A DNA stretch of 43,119 nucleotides from CAZPHI01 sp964586425. GTDB taxonomy: Bacteria; Bacillota; Clostridia; Lachnospirales; Lachnospiraceae. Shown piece by piece: positions 33,570 through 42,838 of this stretch. Both the position numbers and the translations under genes were made by a program. The stretch is from contig CAZPHI010000015.1 in NCBI GenBank assembly GCA_964586425.1, positions 1-43,119 of the forward strand, read 5' to 3'. Every line of letters begins with the position of its first letter. Position 1 is the stretch's first letter. The notes below the pieces were generated by a model, which searched no databases, was not told where the DNA came from, and was given only the letters and a program-made list of their open reading frames with translations.

Positions 33570-35372
33570 ATGTCTAAAGAATTAGTAATGGGTAATGCAG
33601 CTATGGCTTTTGGCGCAATTAAGGCTGGTGTCAATCTTGTTGCAGGTTATCCGGGAACTCCGTCTACAGAAGTTCTTGAAACAGTCGCAAAGAATAATCC
33701 AGGTGATATATATGTGGAGTGGTCAGTTAATGAGAAAGCAGCATTAGAGGTGGCTGCAGGTGCTGCTTATTCTGGAGCCAGAGTATTGGTGACGATGAAG
33801 CAGGTAGGTCTTAATGTTGCTGCGGATCCATTGATGAGTCTTAATTATGTAGGAATAAAGGGTGCAATGGTTGTGCTGGTAGCTGATGATCCAGGCCCAA
33901 TATCATCTCAGACTGAGCAGGATACAAGACTTTTTGCAAAATTTGCAAAGATGCTTGTATTTGATCCATCATCACCAAAAGAAGCATATGAGATGATTCA
34001 GGATGCATTTGAATATTCACAAAAACTTGGAAAACCTGTATTTATGCGTCCTACCACAAGAGTCTGTCATGGTTATGAAACTATTGAATTATCAAAAGAA
34101 CGTTATATTAATCAATGTGAAGGCTTTATCAAAGATACAGCACGCTGGGTAATATTCCCAAGAACATCTTATAATAATCACATTAAGTTAGAAGCAATGT
34201 TAGAGGAATACAGCAATGTATTATCTGAATATAGATTTAATAAAGTTACAGGAAAAGCTAATGCTGTAAAAGGAATTGCAGCTAATGGTGTAAGCTATGA
34301 ATATGTCAAGGAAGTTATTGGAGACAGGGATGATATTAAACTTTTTAAAGTAGCTACTCCAAATCCATTCCCTGAAAAAATGGCGCTTGAGTTTCTTGAA
34401 GGACTTAGTGATGTCTTAGTATTTGAAGAGTTAGATCCGGTAATTGAAACAGAACTTACATATATTTGTGGAAAACATCATATTAATTGTGATATTCATG
34501 GAAAACTCACACATGAGACAGTCAATGCAGGTGAGAATACAGTTGCAGCTATTGCTTCATCAATTGCAGCTTTTCTTAATGGGGATGCTGCTGATTATGG
34601 TAAGTATGATGATATGCCAGAGATTCCGGTACGTCCACCGGTTTTATGCGCTGGTTGTCCTCACAGAGCATCATTCTATGCAGTTAAGCAGGCAATGAAA
34701 GGTGAGAAAGCAGTATTCTCAGGTGATATTGGTTGTTACACATTAGGTAATGCAAAACCGCTTGATATGACAGATACATGTCTTTGTATGGGTGCAGATA
34801 TTACAATTGCACAGGGTATACATAGAATTGAACCTGATACTTATAACTTTGCTTTTATTGGCGATTCAACATTTTTCGCATCAGGAATGACTGGTATTGT
34901 TAATGCTGTATATAATCAGGCAGAAATGACACTTATTGTATTAGATAATTCAACTACTGCAATGACGGGACATCAGCCACATCCAGGTACGGGTGTAACT
35001 ATGATGGGAGATATTGTTAATAAGGTAAGTATTGAAAAGATTCTAAGAGCAATTGGATTAACAGAAGTTGTTACAACAGATCCACTTAAATTAGATACAG
35101 CAATTCAGACAGTAAAAGAAGTTGCTAAGAAACCAGGCGTTAAGGCTATCATCTTTAAATCTCCATGTGTAGCTGTTTCAAAGCCAACTAAACCAGTTGA
35201 AATTAATACAGATAAGTGTATTAACTGTAAAAAATGTATTAATGAAATTGGATGTCCAGCAATTGTACTAAAGGATAAGAAAGCATACATAGAGCCATCA
35301 CAATGCTTTGGATGTGAGGTATGTTCATATATTTGTCCAGTAGGTGCAATAAGCAAAGGAGGTAATGAATAA
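33570..35372 (+). CDS. iorA: Indolepyruvate ferredoxin oxidoreductase, alpha subunit
   Basis: Oxidatively decarboxylates aryl pyruvates (from Trp, Phe, Tyr) to arylacetyl-CoA and reduces ferredoxin. The 600-residue subunit has the pyrimidine-binding half at the N terminus (GYPGTPSTEVLE), a TPP-binding region (GDIGCYTLG, GDSTFFASGMTGIVNAVYN) and two [4Fe-4S] motifs at the C terminus (CINCKKCINEIGCP and CFGCEVCSYICP). Start ATG 33570 with GGAGG upstream. The stop overlaps the start of iorB (TAATG). With iorB and paaK it forms an aromatic amino acid fermentation operon. Confidence 0.95.
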   Translation: MSKELVMGNAAMAFGAIKAGVNLVAGYPGTPSTEVLETVAKNNPGDIYVEWSVNEKAALEVAAGAAYSGARVLVTMKQVGLNVAADPLMSLNYVGIKGAMVVLVADDPGPISSQTEQDTRLFAKFAKMLVFDPSSPKEAYEMIQDAFEYSQKLGKPVFMRPTTRVCHGYETIELSKERYINQCEGFIKDTARWVIFPRTSYNNHIKLEAMLEEYSNVLSEYRFNKVTGKANAVKGIAANGVSYEYVKEVIGDRDDIKLFKVATPNPFPEKMALEFLEGLSDVLVFEELDPVIETELTYICGKHHINCDIHGKLTHETVNAGENTVAAIASSIAAFLNGDAADYGKYDDMPEIPVRPPVLCAGCPHRASFYAVKQAMKGEKAVFSGDIGCYTLGNAKPLDMTDTCLCMGADITIAQGIHRIEPDTYNFAFIGDSTFFASGMTGIVNAVYNQAEMTLIVLDNSTTAMTGHQPHPGTGVTMMGDIVNKVSIEKILRAIGLTEVVTTDPLKLDTAIQTVKEVAKKPGVKAIIFKSPCVAVSKPTKPVEINTDKCINCKKCINEIGCPAIVLKDKKAYIEPSQCFGCEVCSYICPVGAISKGGNE

Positions 35373-35956
35373 TGGGATTTAATTATCTTTTATGTGGTGT
35401 TGGTGGCCAGGGAACAGTACTTGCAGCTAAAGTATTGGCACAGGCAGCAATTAATATGGGTGAGAATGTAAAGACAACTGAAACTATTGGTATGGCTCAG
35501 AGAGGTGGTTCGGTTGTGTCACATGTAAGAACAGGAGAAAATATACATTCTCCGCTATTACCACTTAAATCGGCAGATGTTATTCTTGGATTTGAACCTG
35601 CAGAGGTTGTGAAAAATATTGGATATCTTAAGGATGATGGCGCTGTTGTTGTAAGCAGTAAGGCAATAAAGCCTGTTACAGCAGCACTTAGTGGCTCAGA
35701 TTATGATGGTAGCGAGATGATTGACTATCTTAAGAAACATGTAAAGAATCTAATCGTCATAGACGGTGAAGATATATGCAGCCAATGTGGCTCACCAAAG
35801 GTACTTAATGTAGCCTTGCTTGGTGCAGCAGTAGCAACAAAAAGACTTGCAGTAAGTGAAGAAGAGATGCAGAAGGCTTTATTGCAGAAGGTACCAGAGA
35901 AATTCCATAAGCTTAATATGGAAGCATTTAGCTTAGGAATGGCAATGGCGAAATAG
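35372..35956 (+). CDS. iorB: Indolepyruvate ferredoxin oxidoreductase, beta subunit
   Basis: This 194-residue gamma-type subunit of 2-oxoacid:ferredoxin oxidoreductases completes the IorAB enzyme. Typical sequences are LLCGVGGQGTVLAAKVLAQAA at the N terminus and ETIGMAQRGGSVVSHVR. It starts at ATG 35372, sharing one base with the iorA stop codon, with AAAGGAGG upstream. Translational coupling should keep the two subunits balanced. Confidence 0.95.
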   Translation: MGFNYLLCGVGGQGTVLAAKVLAQAAINMGENVKTTETIGMAQRGGSVVSHVRTGENIHSPLLPLKSADVILGFEPAEVVKNIGYLKDDGAVVVSSKAIKPVTAALSGSDYDGSEMIDYLKKHVKNLIVIDGEDICSQCGSPKVLNVALLGAAVATKRLAVSEEEMQKALLQKVPEKFHKLNMEAFSLGMAMAK

Positions 35957-35984
35957 AGTATAATTAAGATAGGAGACTAATTTT

Positions 35985-37211
35985 ATGAATCAACAAACAT
36001 TAGATATAATCAAAGAACAGCTAATCAAATTAACATCAATGGACTGCTTTTATAAGAAAAAATTCGAAGGAATTGATGTTGCAGGAATTAATACAGAAGA
36101 GGACTTTAGAAAGTTACCTTTCACATGGAAGGGTGATTTAAGAGAAGCATATCCACTAGGATTAATGGCAGTACCAGAAGAAAAAATAATTCGTATTCAT
36201 TCATCATCAGGAACAACAGGTACACCTGTTATTATTCCTTATACACAAAAGGATGTAGATGATTGGGCTGAGATGTTTGCAAGATGTTATAAGACTGCAG
36301 GAATTACAAATCTTGATAGAATCCAGATAACACCTGGATATGGTCTGTGGACTGCAGGAATTGGTTTCCAAAATGGTGCAGAAAAATTAGGTGCTATGGT
36401 TGTTCCAATGGGACCTGGCAATACAGATAAACAGCTTAGAATGATGCAGGATATGAAATCAACAGTTCTTTGTGCAACATCATCTTATGCACTTCTTCTT
36501 GCTGAAGAAATAGCTAAGAGAGGTATTGGTGAAAAGATTTGCCTTAGAAAGGGCGTTATCGGTTCTGAAAGATGGGGCGATAAGATGAGAAAGAGAATTG
36601 CTAATGAGCTTGGCGTTCAATTATATGATATCTATGGATTAACAGAGATATATGGACCAGGTATTGCAATTAGCTGTGATTATGAAACAGGTATGCATTA
36701 CTGGGATGACTATGTATATATTGAAATAGTTGATCCTAAAACAGGCGAACCCGTACCAGATGGAGAAATAGGTGAGATTGTTATTACAACTCTTAAGAAG
36801 GAAGGTGCTCCATTAATAAGATATCGTACACATGACCTTTCAAGAAAGATGACTGGTGAGTGTCCATGTGGATGTAAATATCCAAGGATCGATACGATTA
36901 TTGGACGTACAGATGATATGATTAAGGTTAAAGGTGTTAATATATTCCCAAGCCAGATTGATGAGATGCTCAAAGATATAGATGGAGCATCAAGCGAATT
37001 TCAGATTATTATTGATCATATGTTTGGCAAGGATATACTTACATTATTTGTTGAAGCAAAACCAGAAGCCAACAAATATGAACTACAGAACGAAATTCAG
37101 GTTGCTTTTAAAACTAAAATCGGTATTGCAGCAGAAGTAAAACCTGTTGATATTGGTGAACTTCCTAGAAGTGAAAAGAAATCTACAAGAGTATTTGACA
37201 ATCGTTATTAA
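35985..37211 (+). CDS. paaK: Phenylacetate-CoA ligase family AMP-forming enzyme
   Basis: This is a 408-residue acyl-adenylating enzyme with the P-loop SSSGTTGTPVIIPYT, the adenine motif DIYGLTEIYGPG, the hinge region YRTHDLSRKM and the C-terminal lysine context PRSEKKSTRVFDNRY. It converts arylacetates to CoA esters, or works in reverse to save ATP from arylacetyl-CoA. A pair of cysteines in GECPCGCKYPRI is common in this family. It lies 28 bp after iorB with GGAGAC as ribosome-binding site. The reverse direction, making ATP from IorAB products, fits an amino acid fermenter. Confidence 0.92.
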   Translation: MNQQTLDIIKEQLIKLTSMDCFYKKKFEGIDVAGINTEEDFRKLPFTWKGDLREAYPLGLMAVPEEKIIRIHSSSGTTGTPVIIPYTQKDVDDWAEMFARCYKTAGITNLDRIQITPGYGLWTAGIGFQNGAEKLGAMVVPMGPGNTDKQLRMMQDMKSTVLCATSSYALLLAEEIAKRGIGEKICLRKGVIGSERWGDKMRKRIANELGVQLYDIYGLTEIYGPGIAISCDYETGMHYWDDYVYIEIVDPKTGEPVPDGEIGEIVITTLKKEGAPLIRYRTHDLSRKMTGECPCGCKYPRIDTIIGRTDDMIKVKGVNIFPSQIDEMLKDIDGASSEFQIIIDHMFGKDILTLFVEAKPEANKYELQNEIQVAFKTKIGIAAEVKPVDIGELPRSEKKSTRVFDNRY

Positions 37212-37227
37212 TGGATACATAAATTTA

Positions 37228-37272
37228 TTGACAGCTTACAATAGTTAGCATATACTAACTATTGTAAGCTGT
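37228..37272 (+). promoter_or_regulatory. feoAB promoter overlapped by an 18-bp perfect dyad (putative iron operator)
   Basis: TTGACA (37228-37233), a 17-bp spacer and TATACT (37251-37256) form a near-consensus promoter. A perfect inverted repeat covers it: ACAGCTTACAATAGTTAG (37231-37248), 6-nt centre, and the exact complement (37255-37272). The inner GTTAG-N6-CTAAC part recalls DtxR/IdeR-family operators. A role as paaK terminator is less likely because the following sequence (ATTTATAT) is T-poor. Confidence 0.65.
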
Positions 37273-37312
37273 ATTTATATAGTTTAACAGGGTATGAAAA
37301 GAGGTCGGTGTA

Positions 37313-39673
37313 ATGACACTTGATAAATTACAGGTTGGAAAAGACGCCATTATTATAAGCGTTGGCGAAGAAAGTACATTAAGACATCATTTGCTTGATA
37401 TGGGACTTACACCTGGAACAGAGGTTACTTTAATGAAGGTAGCTCCAATGGGAGATCCAATCGAATTAAGACTTAGAGGATATGAGTTGACTTTAAGACT
37501 TGCAGATGCAGCAAAGATAGAGATAGCTGATGTTCATGATACAGATATAGTTGAAAAAGAAAAAGAATATAAAAGAGATATCCCACATCCACAAAAGGGA
37601 GAGATGGGAATATATCATGTCAGGAAAAAAGGAGATGCTCTCTTAGAAGGAGAGGCATTAACATTTGGACTGATTGGCAATCAAAATTGTGGAAAGACAA
37701 CGCTTTTTAATCAGTTAACAGGTTCAAACCAGCATGTAGGAAACTTTCCAGGAGTAACAGTTGATAGAAAGGATGGAGAGATACGCAATCATCCAGAGGC
37801 AACGGTGACAGATTTGCCGGGAATCTATTCTCTTTCTCCATACACAAGCGAAGAGATTGTTACTAGAGAATTCCTTATTAACACACATCCTCGTGGTGTG
37901 ATTAATATTCTTGATGCTACCAATATAGAAAGAAATATGTACTTAACGATGCAACTTATAGAGATGGATATTCCAATGGTTCTCGCACTTAATATGATGG
38001 ATGAAGTTAGAGATAATGGTGGAACTATCAAAATTAATGCATTAGAGGAAGCACTTGGTATTCCTGTAATTCCAATATCAGCAGCGAAGAATGAAGGTAT
38101 TGGAGAACTAATAGAACATGCTATTCATGTGGCAAGATATAATGAATGTCCAGGAAGACTTGATTTTTGTGATGCAGAAGGTGATGATGTTTCGGCAGCA
38201 GTTCATAGATGTATTCATGGTATTGTTCACCTTATTGAGGACCATGCTAAAAAGGCCAAGATACCTGTAAGATTTGCGGCAACCAAATTGGTTGAAGGAG
38301 ATCAAATTATTCTCGAGGCTTTAAGACTAGAAGAGAATGAGAAGGAGATGCTTGAGCACATTATAACGCAGATGGAAGAAGAGAGTGGCAAGGATAGATC
38401 AGCAGCATTGGCGGATATGAGATATACTTTTATCGAGAAGATATGTGATATGACGGTAATAAAACCAGTTGAGAATAAGGCTCATGCAAGAAGTGTTAAA
38501 ATAGACAGGATACTTACTGGCAAATTTACGGCAATACCATCATTTGTTGTTATTATGGCATTGATATTCTATATGACATTCGGTGTGATAGGGTCATTCC
38601 TTTCGGATTTATTGTCTATGGGAATTGATGAAGTAGTGGCGATTTTAGATTCAGCACTTACAGCCTATGGAATTAATCCTGTTGTACATTCTCTTGTGAT
38701 TGATGGAATCTGTGCAGGTGTAGGAAGTGTTCTGAGTTTTCTTCCAATTATTGTAGTACTGTTTTTCTTCTTATCAATTCTTGAAGATAGTGGATATATG
38801 GCGAGAGTTGCATTTGTAATGGATAAGCTTCTTCGTAAAATAGGACTTTCAGGACGAAGCTTTGTACCAATGCTGATTGGATTTGGCTGCTCTGTTCCTG
38901 CAATTATGGCAACAAGAACTTTGTCATCAGATAGAGACAGGAAGATGACTATACTTTTGACACCATTCATGAGCTGTTCGGCAAAACTGCCAATATATGC
39001 GTTGTTTACATATGCTTTTTTTCCAAAATACGGAGCATTAGTTATGGTGGCACTTTACTTTACCGGAATTATTGTGGGTATATTATTCGCACTAATACTG
39101 AAAGGAACTAAGTATAAGGGTGAACCGGTACCATTTGTAATGGAATTACCTAATTACAGAATGCCAGGTGCAAAAAGTGTACTTCAGTTGATTTGGGATA
39201 AAGCGAAAGATTTTATAACGAAAGCATTTACAATTATATTTGTTGCGTCTATTGTAATATGGTTTTTACAGACATTTGATACACGACTTAATGTTGTTGA
39301 GTCATCATCAGACAGTTTGCTTGCATTATTGGGAAGCTTTATTGCACCAGTATTTGCACCTTTAGGATTTGGTGATTGGAGAATCTCAACGGCATTGATT
39401 ACAGGATTTACTGCAAAAGAAAGTGTTGTAAGTACACTTACAGTTTTACTGGGAGGTACAACTGATGCATTAACTGGTCTGTTTACTCCATTCACAGCTA
39501 TTGTATTTCTTGTATTTACTTTACTCTACACACCTTGTGTAGCTGCAATTGCCGCAGTGAAGCGCGAGATGGGAAGTAGAAAGGCAGCAGTAATTGTTGT
39601 TATTATGCAGTGCGTAATTGCTTGGATTATTGCATTCCTAGTTCATATGGTTGGCATGATGGCAGGCTATTAG
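37313..39673 (+). CDS. feoB: FeoA-FeoB fusion, ferrous iron transporter
   Basis: This is a 786-residue Fe(II) importer with its FeoA domain fused at the N terminus. Residues 1-78 are an SH3-like FeoA (LLDMGLTPGTEVTLMKVAPMGDP). After a linker comes the FeoB G domain with GNQNCGKTTLFN (about 121-132), switch segment NFPGVTVDRKDG, DLPGIYSLSPYT and NMMDE. A GDI-like helical spacer and about ten membrane helices follow, with the gate segments MLIGFGCSVPAIMATRT and TPFMSCSAKLPIYALF. Most bacteria encode FeoA separately. Start ATG 37313 with GAGGTCGG upstream. The Cys-rich FeoB-associated peptide follows 14 bp later, and a DtxR-type regulator is convergent downstream. Confidence 0.94.
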   Translation: MTLDKLQVGKDAIIISVGEESTLRHHLLDMGLTPGTEVTLMKVAPMGDPIELRLRGYELTLRLADAAKIEIADVHDTDIVEKEKEYKRDIPHPQKGEMGIYHVRKKGDALLEGEALTFGLIGNQNCGKTTLFNQLTGSNQHVGNFPGVTVDRKDGEIRNHPEATVTDLPGIYSLSPYTSEEIVTREFLINTHPRGVINILDATNIERNMYLTMQLIEMDIPMVLALNMMDEVRDNGGTIKINALEEALGIPVIPISAAKNEGIGELIEHAIHVARYNECPGRLDFCDAEGDDVSAAVHRCIHGIVHLIEDHAKKAKIPVRFAATKLVEGDQIILEALRLEENEKEMLEHIITQMEEESGKDRSAALADMRYTFIEKICDMTVIKPVENKAHARSVKIDRILTGKFTAIPSFVVIMALIFYMTFGVIGSFLSDLLSMGIDEVVAILDSALTAYGINPVVHSLVIDGICAGVGSVLSFLPIIVVLFFFLSILEDSGYMARVAFVMDKLLRKIGLSGRSFVPMLIGFGCSVPAIMATRTLSSDRDRKMTILLTPFMSCSAKLPIYALFTYAFFPKYGALVMVALYFTGIIVGILFALILKGTKYKGEPVPFVMELPNYRMPGAKSVLQLIWDKAKDFITKAFTIIFVASIVIWFLQTFDTRLNVVESSSDSLLALLGSFIAPVFAPLGFGDWRISTALITGFTAKESVVSTLTVLLGGTTDALTGLFTPFTAIVFLVFTLLYTPCVAAIAAVKREMGSRKAAVIVVIMQCVIAWIIAFLVHMVGMMAGY

Positions 39674-39687
39674 AAAGAGAGGCAGAA

Positions 39688-39819
39688 ATGAATATATTAA
39701 GTTATATTATTTTGATTATCATTGCAGTTTGGTTTGTACTTGCAATAAGATATATGCGAAAACATAAGAGTGCGTGCAAATGCTGTGGTGACTGCGCGCA
39801 TTGTAAAGGATGTAATTAA
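39688..39819 (+). CDS. FeoB-associated Cys-rich membrane peptide
   Basis: This is a 43-residue peptide with a single membrane helix (residues 4-22), a short basic stretch and a Cys-rich end (CKCCGDCAHCKGCN, six cysteines plus His). It is the known class of small FeoB-associated proteins found beside FeoB in Firmicutes, probably a metal-binding accessory of the transporter. ATG 39688 has GAGAGG at 39677-39682. The longer frame from 39610 overlaps FeoB and is rejected. Confidence 0.88.
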   Translation: MNILSYIILIIIAVWFVLAIRYMRKHKSACKCCGDCAHCKGCN

Positions 39820-39833
39820 TCTAATGAGAATAA

Positions 39834-39871
39834 AAAAGCTTTTGCAGAGTTCAAAATCTGCAAAAGCTTTT
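39834..39871. terminator. Bidirectional terminator (feo / DtxR-type regulator)
   Basis: AAAAGCTTTTGCAGA pairs perfectly with TCTGCAAAAGCTTTT around an 8-nt loop. The A/T-rich ends provide a U tract in both directions, fitting its place between convergent genes. Confidence 0.85.
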
Positions 39872-39876
39872 GTTAG

Positions 39877-40248
39877 TTATATGATAGTTACTTTTAGATT
39901 CTTTTTGATTGCTTCAAAACTTTCTTTGCTGATGACATGCTCAATTCTACAAGCATCTGCAGTCGCTGTTTTCTCATCAACACCTAAGCTGATAAGCCAT
40001 GATGATATGAATGAGTGCCTTTCAAAAATCATATCAGCAATTTCACGACCAGATTCTGTAAGATATATAAAACCAGCATCAGATACTGTTATGTAACCAT
40101 TCTCTCGAAGATTTTTCATGGCAACGCTTACACTGGATTTTTTGAAATTAAGTTCAGTAGCTATATCAACGGAACGTACTACAGGAAGTGTTTTGCTAAG
40201 CATTAATATAGTTTCAAGATAATTTTCTGCGGATTCATTAATAGTCAT
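39877..40248 (-). CDS. DtxR/MntR-family metal-dependent repressor (iron-type ligands)
   Basis: This 123-residue regulator has a winged helix-turn-helix (about 5-65, VRSVDIATELNFKKSSVSVAMKNL) and a dimerisation domain, without a C-terminal SH3 domain, like MntR in size. Aligned by eye, the metal ligands are Asn9, Glu12, His78, Cys100, Glu103 and His104. The C-x2-EH pattern matches DtxR/IdeR (Cys102-Glu105-His106) rather than Bacillus MntR, which has Glu at that position, so iron sensing is favoured. Start ATG 40248 on the minus strand has AGGGG upstream; the six-residue longer start would overlap this. It lies convergent to feoAB and may bind the dyad at 37231-37272. Confidence 0.85.
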   Translation of the reverse strand: MTINESAENYLETILMLSKTLPVVRSVDIATELNFKKSSVSVAMKNLRENGYITVSDAGFIYLTESGREIADMIFERHSFISSWLISLGVDEKTATADACRIEHVISKESFEAIKKNLKVTII

Positions 40249-40339
40249 ATGTAAAACCCCTTTCATATATCAATGTATTTACACATATCATCCATTTTAC
40301 CATACTATACATATTTTTACAAAACATTTTTAAATAGTA

Positions 40340-40368
40340 TTGAGTTGAAAAAGCAGAAATGATATAAT
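40340..40368 (+). promoter_or_regulatory. Promoter of the D,D-carboxypeptidase gene
   Basis: TTGAGT (40340-40345), a 17-bp spacer and TATAAT (40363-40368), about 45 bp before the start codon. Confidence 0.65.
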
Positions 40369-40413
40369 ATAAAAAGGTTTTTAATAAAAATATAATGTAT
40401 TGGAAGTAATTAT

Positions 40414-41478
40414 ATGATGCGAAAATCAACTAATATTATAATGTCAAAAAAAAGAAGAAATAAAAAAGCAAAGAAGCTTATTAAGGGTGTTGCTGCATGG
40501 ACAGTACTTATTATGGTAGCAGGCAGTGGAGTTTTTGGCGTATCAAGATTATTTGGAACTGATAATACGCAGACGGTTAACCAGAATGAGAGCCAGACTG
40601 ATAACGCTATTGTTGTAGATAATAATATAGATAAAGTATTCGAAACTCAGCCACAGGCAGCTAAGGTTGTATATCCATATGCAACAGTAAGCAGTTCATA
40701 TGTCAATGTAGATTCTGAGAAAGTATTGAATCCTTATATCGCTATACTCGATGTTGATTCTAATAAAATAGTTGCTGGAAGAGAATGCAATGAGAGAATT
40801 TATCCGGCTTCAATGACAAAGGTAATGACGTTGATCGTTGCAGTTGAAAATCTAAAAAATCTTGAACAAACCTATACAATGACTAGTGATATAACTTATC
40901 CGTTATATCTTGAGAATGCAACGGTAGCAGGCTTTTTACCAGATGAGATAATTAACGCAAAGGATATGCTTTATGGATTAATATTACCATCGGGGGCAGA
41001 TGCGGCTATTGGACTTGCACAGATGATATCAGGGACAGAGGATGAGTTTGTTAAGCTTATGAACGCAAAATGTGAAGAACTTGGTTTAAAGAATACTCAT
41101 TTTGTTAATACATCAGGTCTTCATGATGATGATCATTATACGACTCCTTTAGAGATGGCGATGATTATGAAGTATGCAATGGCTAATCCGACATGTGCAG
41201 AAGTTTTATCTACATATCAATATACAACAGCAGTAACAGAACAGCATCCAGAAGGAATATTGTTGACAAGTACGATGTTCAGCAGAATGTATGGCACTGA
41301 GGTTGAAGGTGTGACAATTGTCGCAGGTAAGACTGGATATACACAGGAAGCAAGGCACTGTATGGTAAGCTATGGAATTAAGGGCGATAAGAAGTATGTT
41401 GTTGTAACAGCTGGTGCACAGAATAAGTGGAATAGTATATTTGATGATTTTGAATTATATAGAGACTTTACGTTATAA
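40414..41478 (+). CDS. D-alanyl-D-alanine carboxypeptidase (low-molecular-weight PBP)
   Basis: Trims the terminal D-Ala of peptidoglycan stem peptides outside the membrane. The 354-residue protein has a basic N terminus and a signal-anchor helix (about 27-47), then a linker and an S11 peptidase domain. It has the SxxK motif S133-MT-K136, SGA in place of the usual SGN at 193-195, and K306-T-G. It lacks the C-terminal amphipathic PBP5 domain, so it is shorter than DacA of E. coli. Start ATG 40414 with GGAAG upstream; ATG 40441 is an alternative. It is monocistronic with its own promoter and terminator. Confidence 0.9.
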   Translation: MMRKSTNIIMSKKRRNKKAKKLIKGVAAWTVLIMVAGSGVFGVSRLFGTDNTQTVNQNESQTDNAIVVDNNIDKVFETQPQAAKVVYPYATVSSSYVNVDSEKVLNPYIAILDVDSNKIVAGRECNERIYPASMTKVMTLIVAVENLKNLEQTYTMTSDITYPLYLENATVAGFLPDEIINAKDMLYGLILPSGADAAIGLAQMISGTEDEFVKLMNAKCEELGLKNTHFVNTSGLHDDDHYTTPLEMAMIMKYAMANPTCAEVLSTYQYTTAVTEQHPEGILLTSTMFSRMYGTEVEGVTIVAGKTGYTQEARHCMVSYGIKGDKKYVVVTAGAQNKWNSIFDDFELYRDFTL

Positions 41479-41479
41479 T

Positions 41480-41523
41480 GCAAAGCACCATTTGACAATA
41501 GAATAGTCAAATGGTGCTTTTGC
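41480..41523 (+). terminator. Intrinsic terminator after the carboxypeptidase gene
   Basis: GCAAAGCACCATTTGAC pairs with GTCAAATGGTGCTTTTGC (one extra T) around a 9-nt loop, with a T-rich right arm. Confidence 0.8.
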
Positions 41524-41588
41524 ATTGCAAGAATAAAACATATATAGTATAATGTATAAAAATATTGCAATTGATTTGGAGTAGTGGA

Positions 41589-42698
41589 ATGGAGAGTAAA
41601 AAAAAGGGATTGATATATGACGTAAAAAAATTCATTGAGTCGGGGAATATATATTATAATGACTGTCAGAGTGAAATACAGAATAAGAATTTTATTGTTT
41701 TAAAAGGTCTGTGTAGACTAGCAGTTCCATTATTAATGATATACATGGTAATTATGTGGTTTATCTTTAAGAATACAACACTGATGATTATGTATGCAGT
41801 AGTATTAGTGCTGATGTCAGCACTTACAATAATGGTTAAGATGTATGATAATGTTGAAAATAAAAGGTTTGGTTATGTGCAGGGAATGAGCGTAGCATTC
41901 GATTGTATTATAGGCCTGTTTATTATGATTGTTAGTTTATTCCCATTTACAAGTCAGAGTGGACAGTTTTTTCCTGTATTTTTGATTTTCATACCGTCCT
42001 TATTTATTTTTCCTCTTTTACATACTTATGTATCACTTTTTGGAACAGAATTGATATATGTTATTTTAGTATATAATTTTAAAACAGGCGTAAGACTTGA
42101 AGATACAGTCATATCGTCTACAGCAATGCTGTTATCAATGATATTTATTTTTGTTATATATGATTTGAGAATTCACGATAATAGAATTAATCAACAGATT
42201 GTTGCTAATAGCGCTATTGATCAGCTTACGGGTTTAACGAATAAATCTACAACGGAATATCTGTGTACAGAGTATTTTAAGCATTTATCAGGAGATGAAA
42301 GATGTGCTCTATTTGTATTAGATCTTGATAATTTCAAGAGTGTAAATGATACATATGGTCATAAGACAGGAGACAGAGTTCTTGAACAGGTTGGCGAAAA
42401 ACTTAAAGCTATGTGTGATATAGGAGATGTAGTTGGTAGAATTGGCGGAGATGAATTTGTAATACTTGCTAAGAATATTAATAGCAGACAAGAAGTAATA
42501 AGAAGAGGAAAGAATGTTATTGATGAATTTATGAATATGAATTTTGATTTTAATACTGATATAAAAATAAAGTTTAGTATGGGCATTTCTATTGGATATG
42601 TTGAAGAAACATATGAAGATGTGTTTGAAAGAGCTGATTTTAATCTTTATAAATCAAAAAACAGAGGTAAAAATCAGATAGCAGTTGACGAAGATTGA
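41589..42698 (+). CDS. Membrane diguanylate cyclase
   Basis: This 369-residue protein has an N-terminal cytoplasmic stretch, about six membrane helices (residues 40-200) and a GGDEF domain beginning at DQLTGLTNKSTTEYL. The motif RIGGDEF is intact and the I-site position reads DIGD, lacking the Arg, so product inhibition is doubtful. It should make c-di-GMP in response to a membrane-sensed signal. ATG 41589 has GGAG at 41578-41581; the TTG at 41565 precedes this site and is rejected. It is followed after 205 bp by a pilin-like gene, which c-di-GMP may control. Confidence 0.87.
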   Translation: MESKKKGLIYDVKKFIESGNIYYNDCQSEIQNKNFIVLKGLCRLAVPLLMIYMVIMWFIFKNTTLMIMYAVVLVLMSALTIMVKMYDNVENKRFGYVQGMSVAFDCIIGLFIMIVSLFPFTSQSGQFFPVFLIFIPSLFIFPLLHTYVSLFGTELIYVILVYNFKTGVRLEDTVISSTAMLLSMIFIFVIYDLRIHDNRINQQIVANSAIDQLTGLTNKSTTEYLCTEYFKHLSGDERCALFVLDLDNFKSVNDTYGHKTGDRVLEQVGEKLKAMCDIGDVVGRIGGDEFVILAKNINSRQEVIRRGKNVIDEFMNMNFDFNTDIKIKFSMGISIGYVEETYEDVFERADFNLYKSKNRGKNQIAVDED

Positions 42699-42838
42699 CG
42701 AAAAATAAATATTTTTGCATAGATATTACATGTTAACAGTTTTTTGCCGATAAAAAGAGAGAATATGGAAAAGATGTATTAATTTTCTAGTAAATGGCGA
42801 AAAAAGTAACAAAAAGGTAATATTCGTATAATACGGAC

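Noticed and set aside
37231..37272. Plain terminator of paaK
   Set aside because: It contains a near-consensus promoter and lacks a T tract. An operator is the better explanation, though termination cannot be fully excluded.
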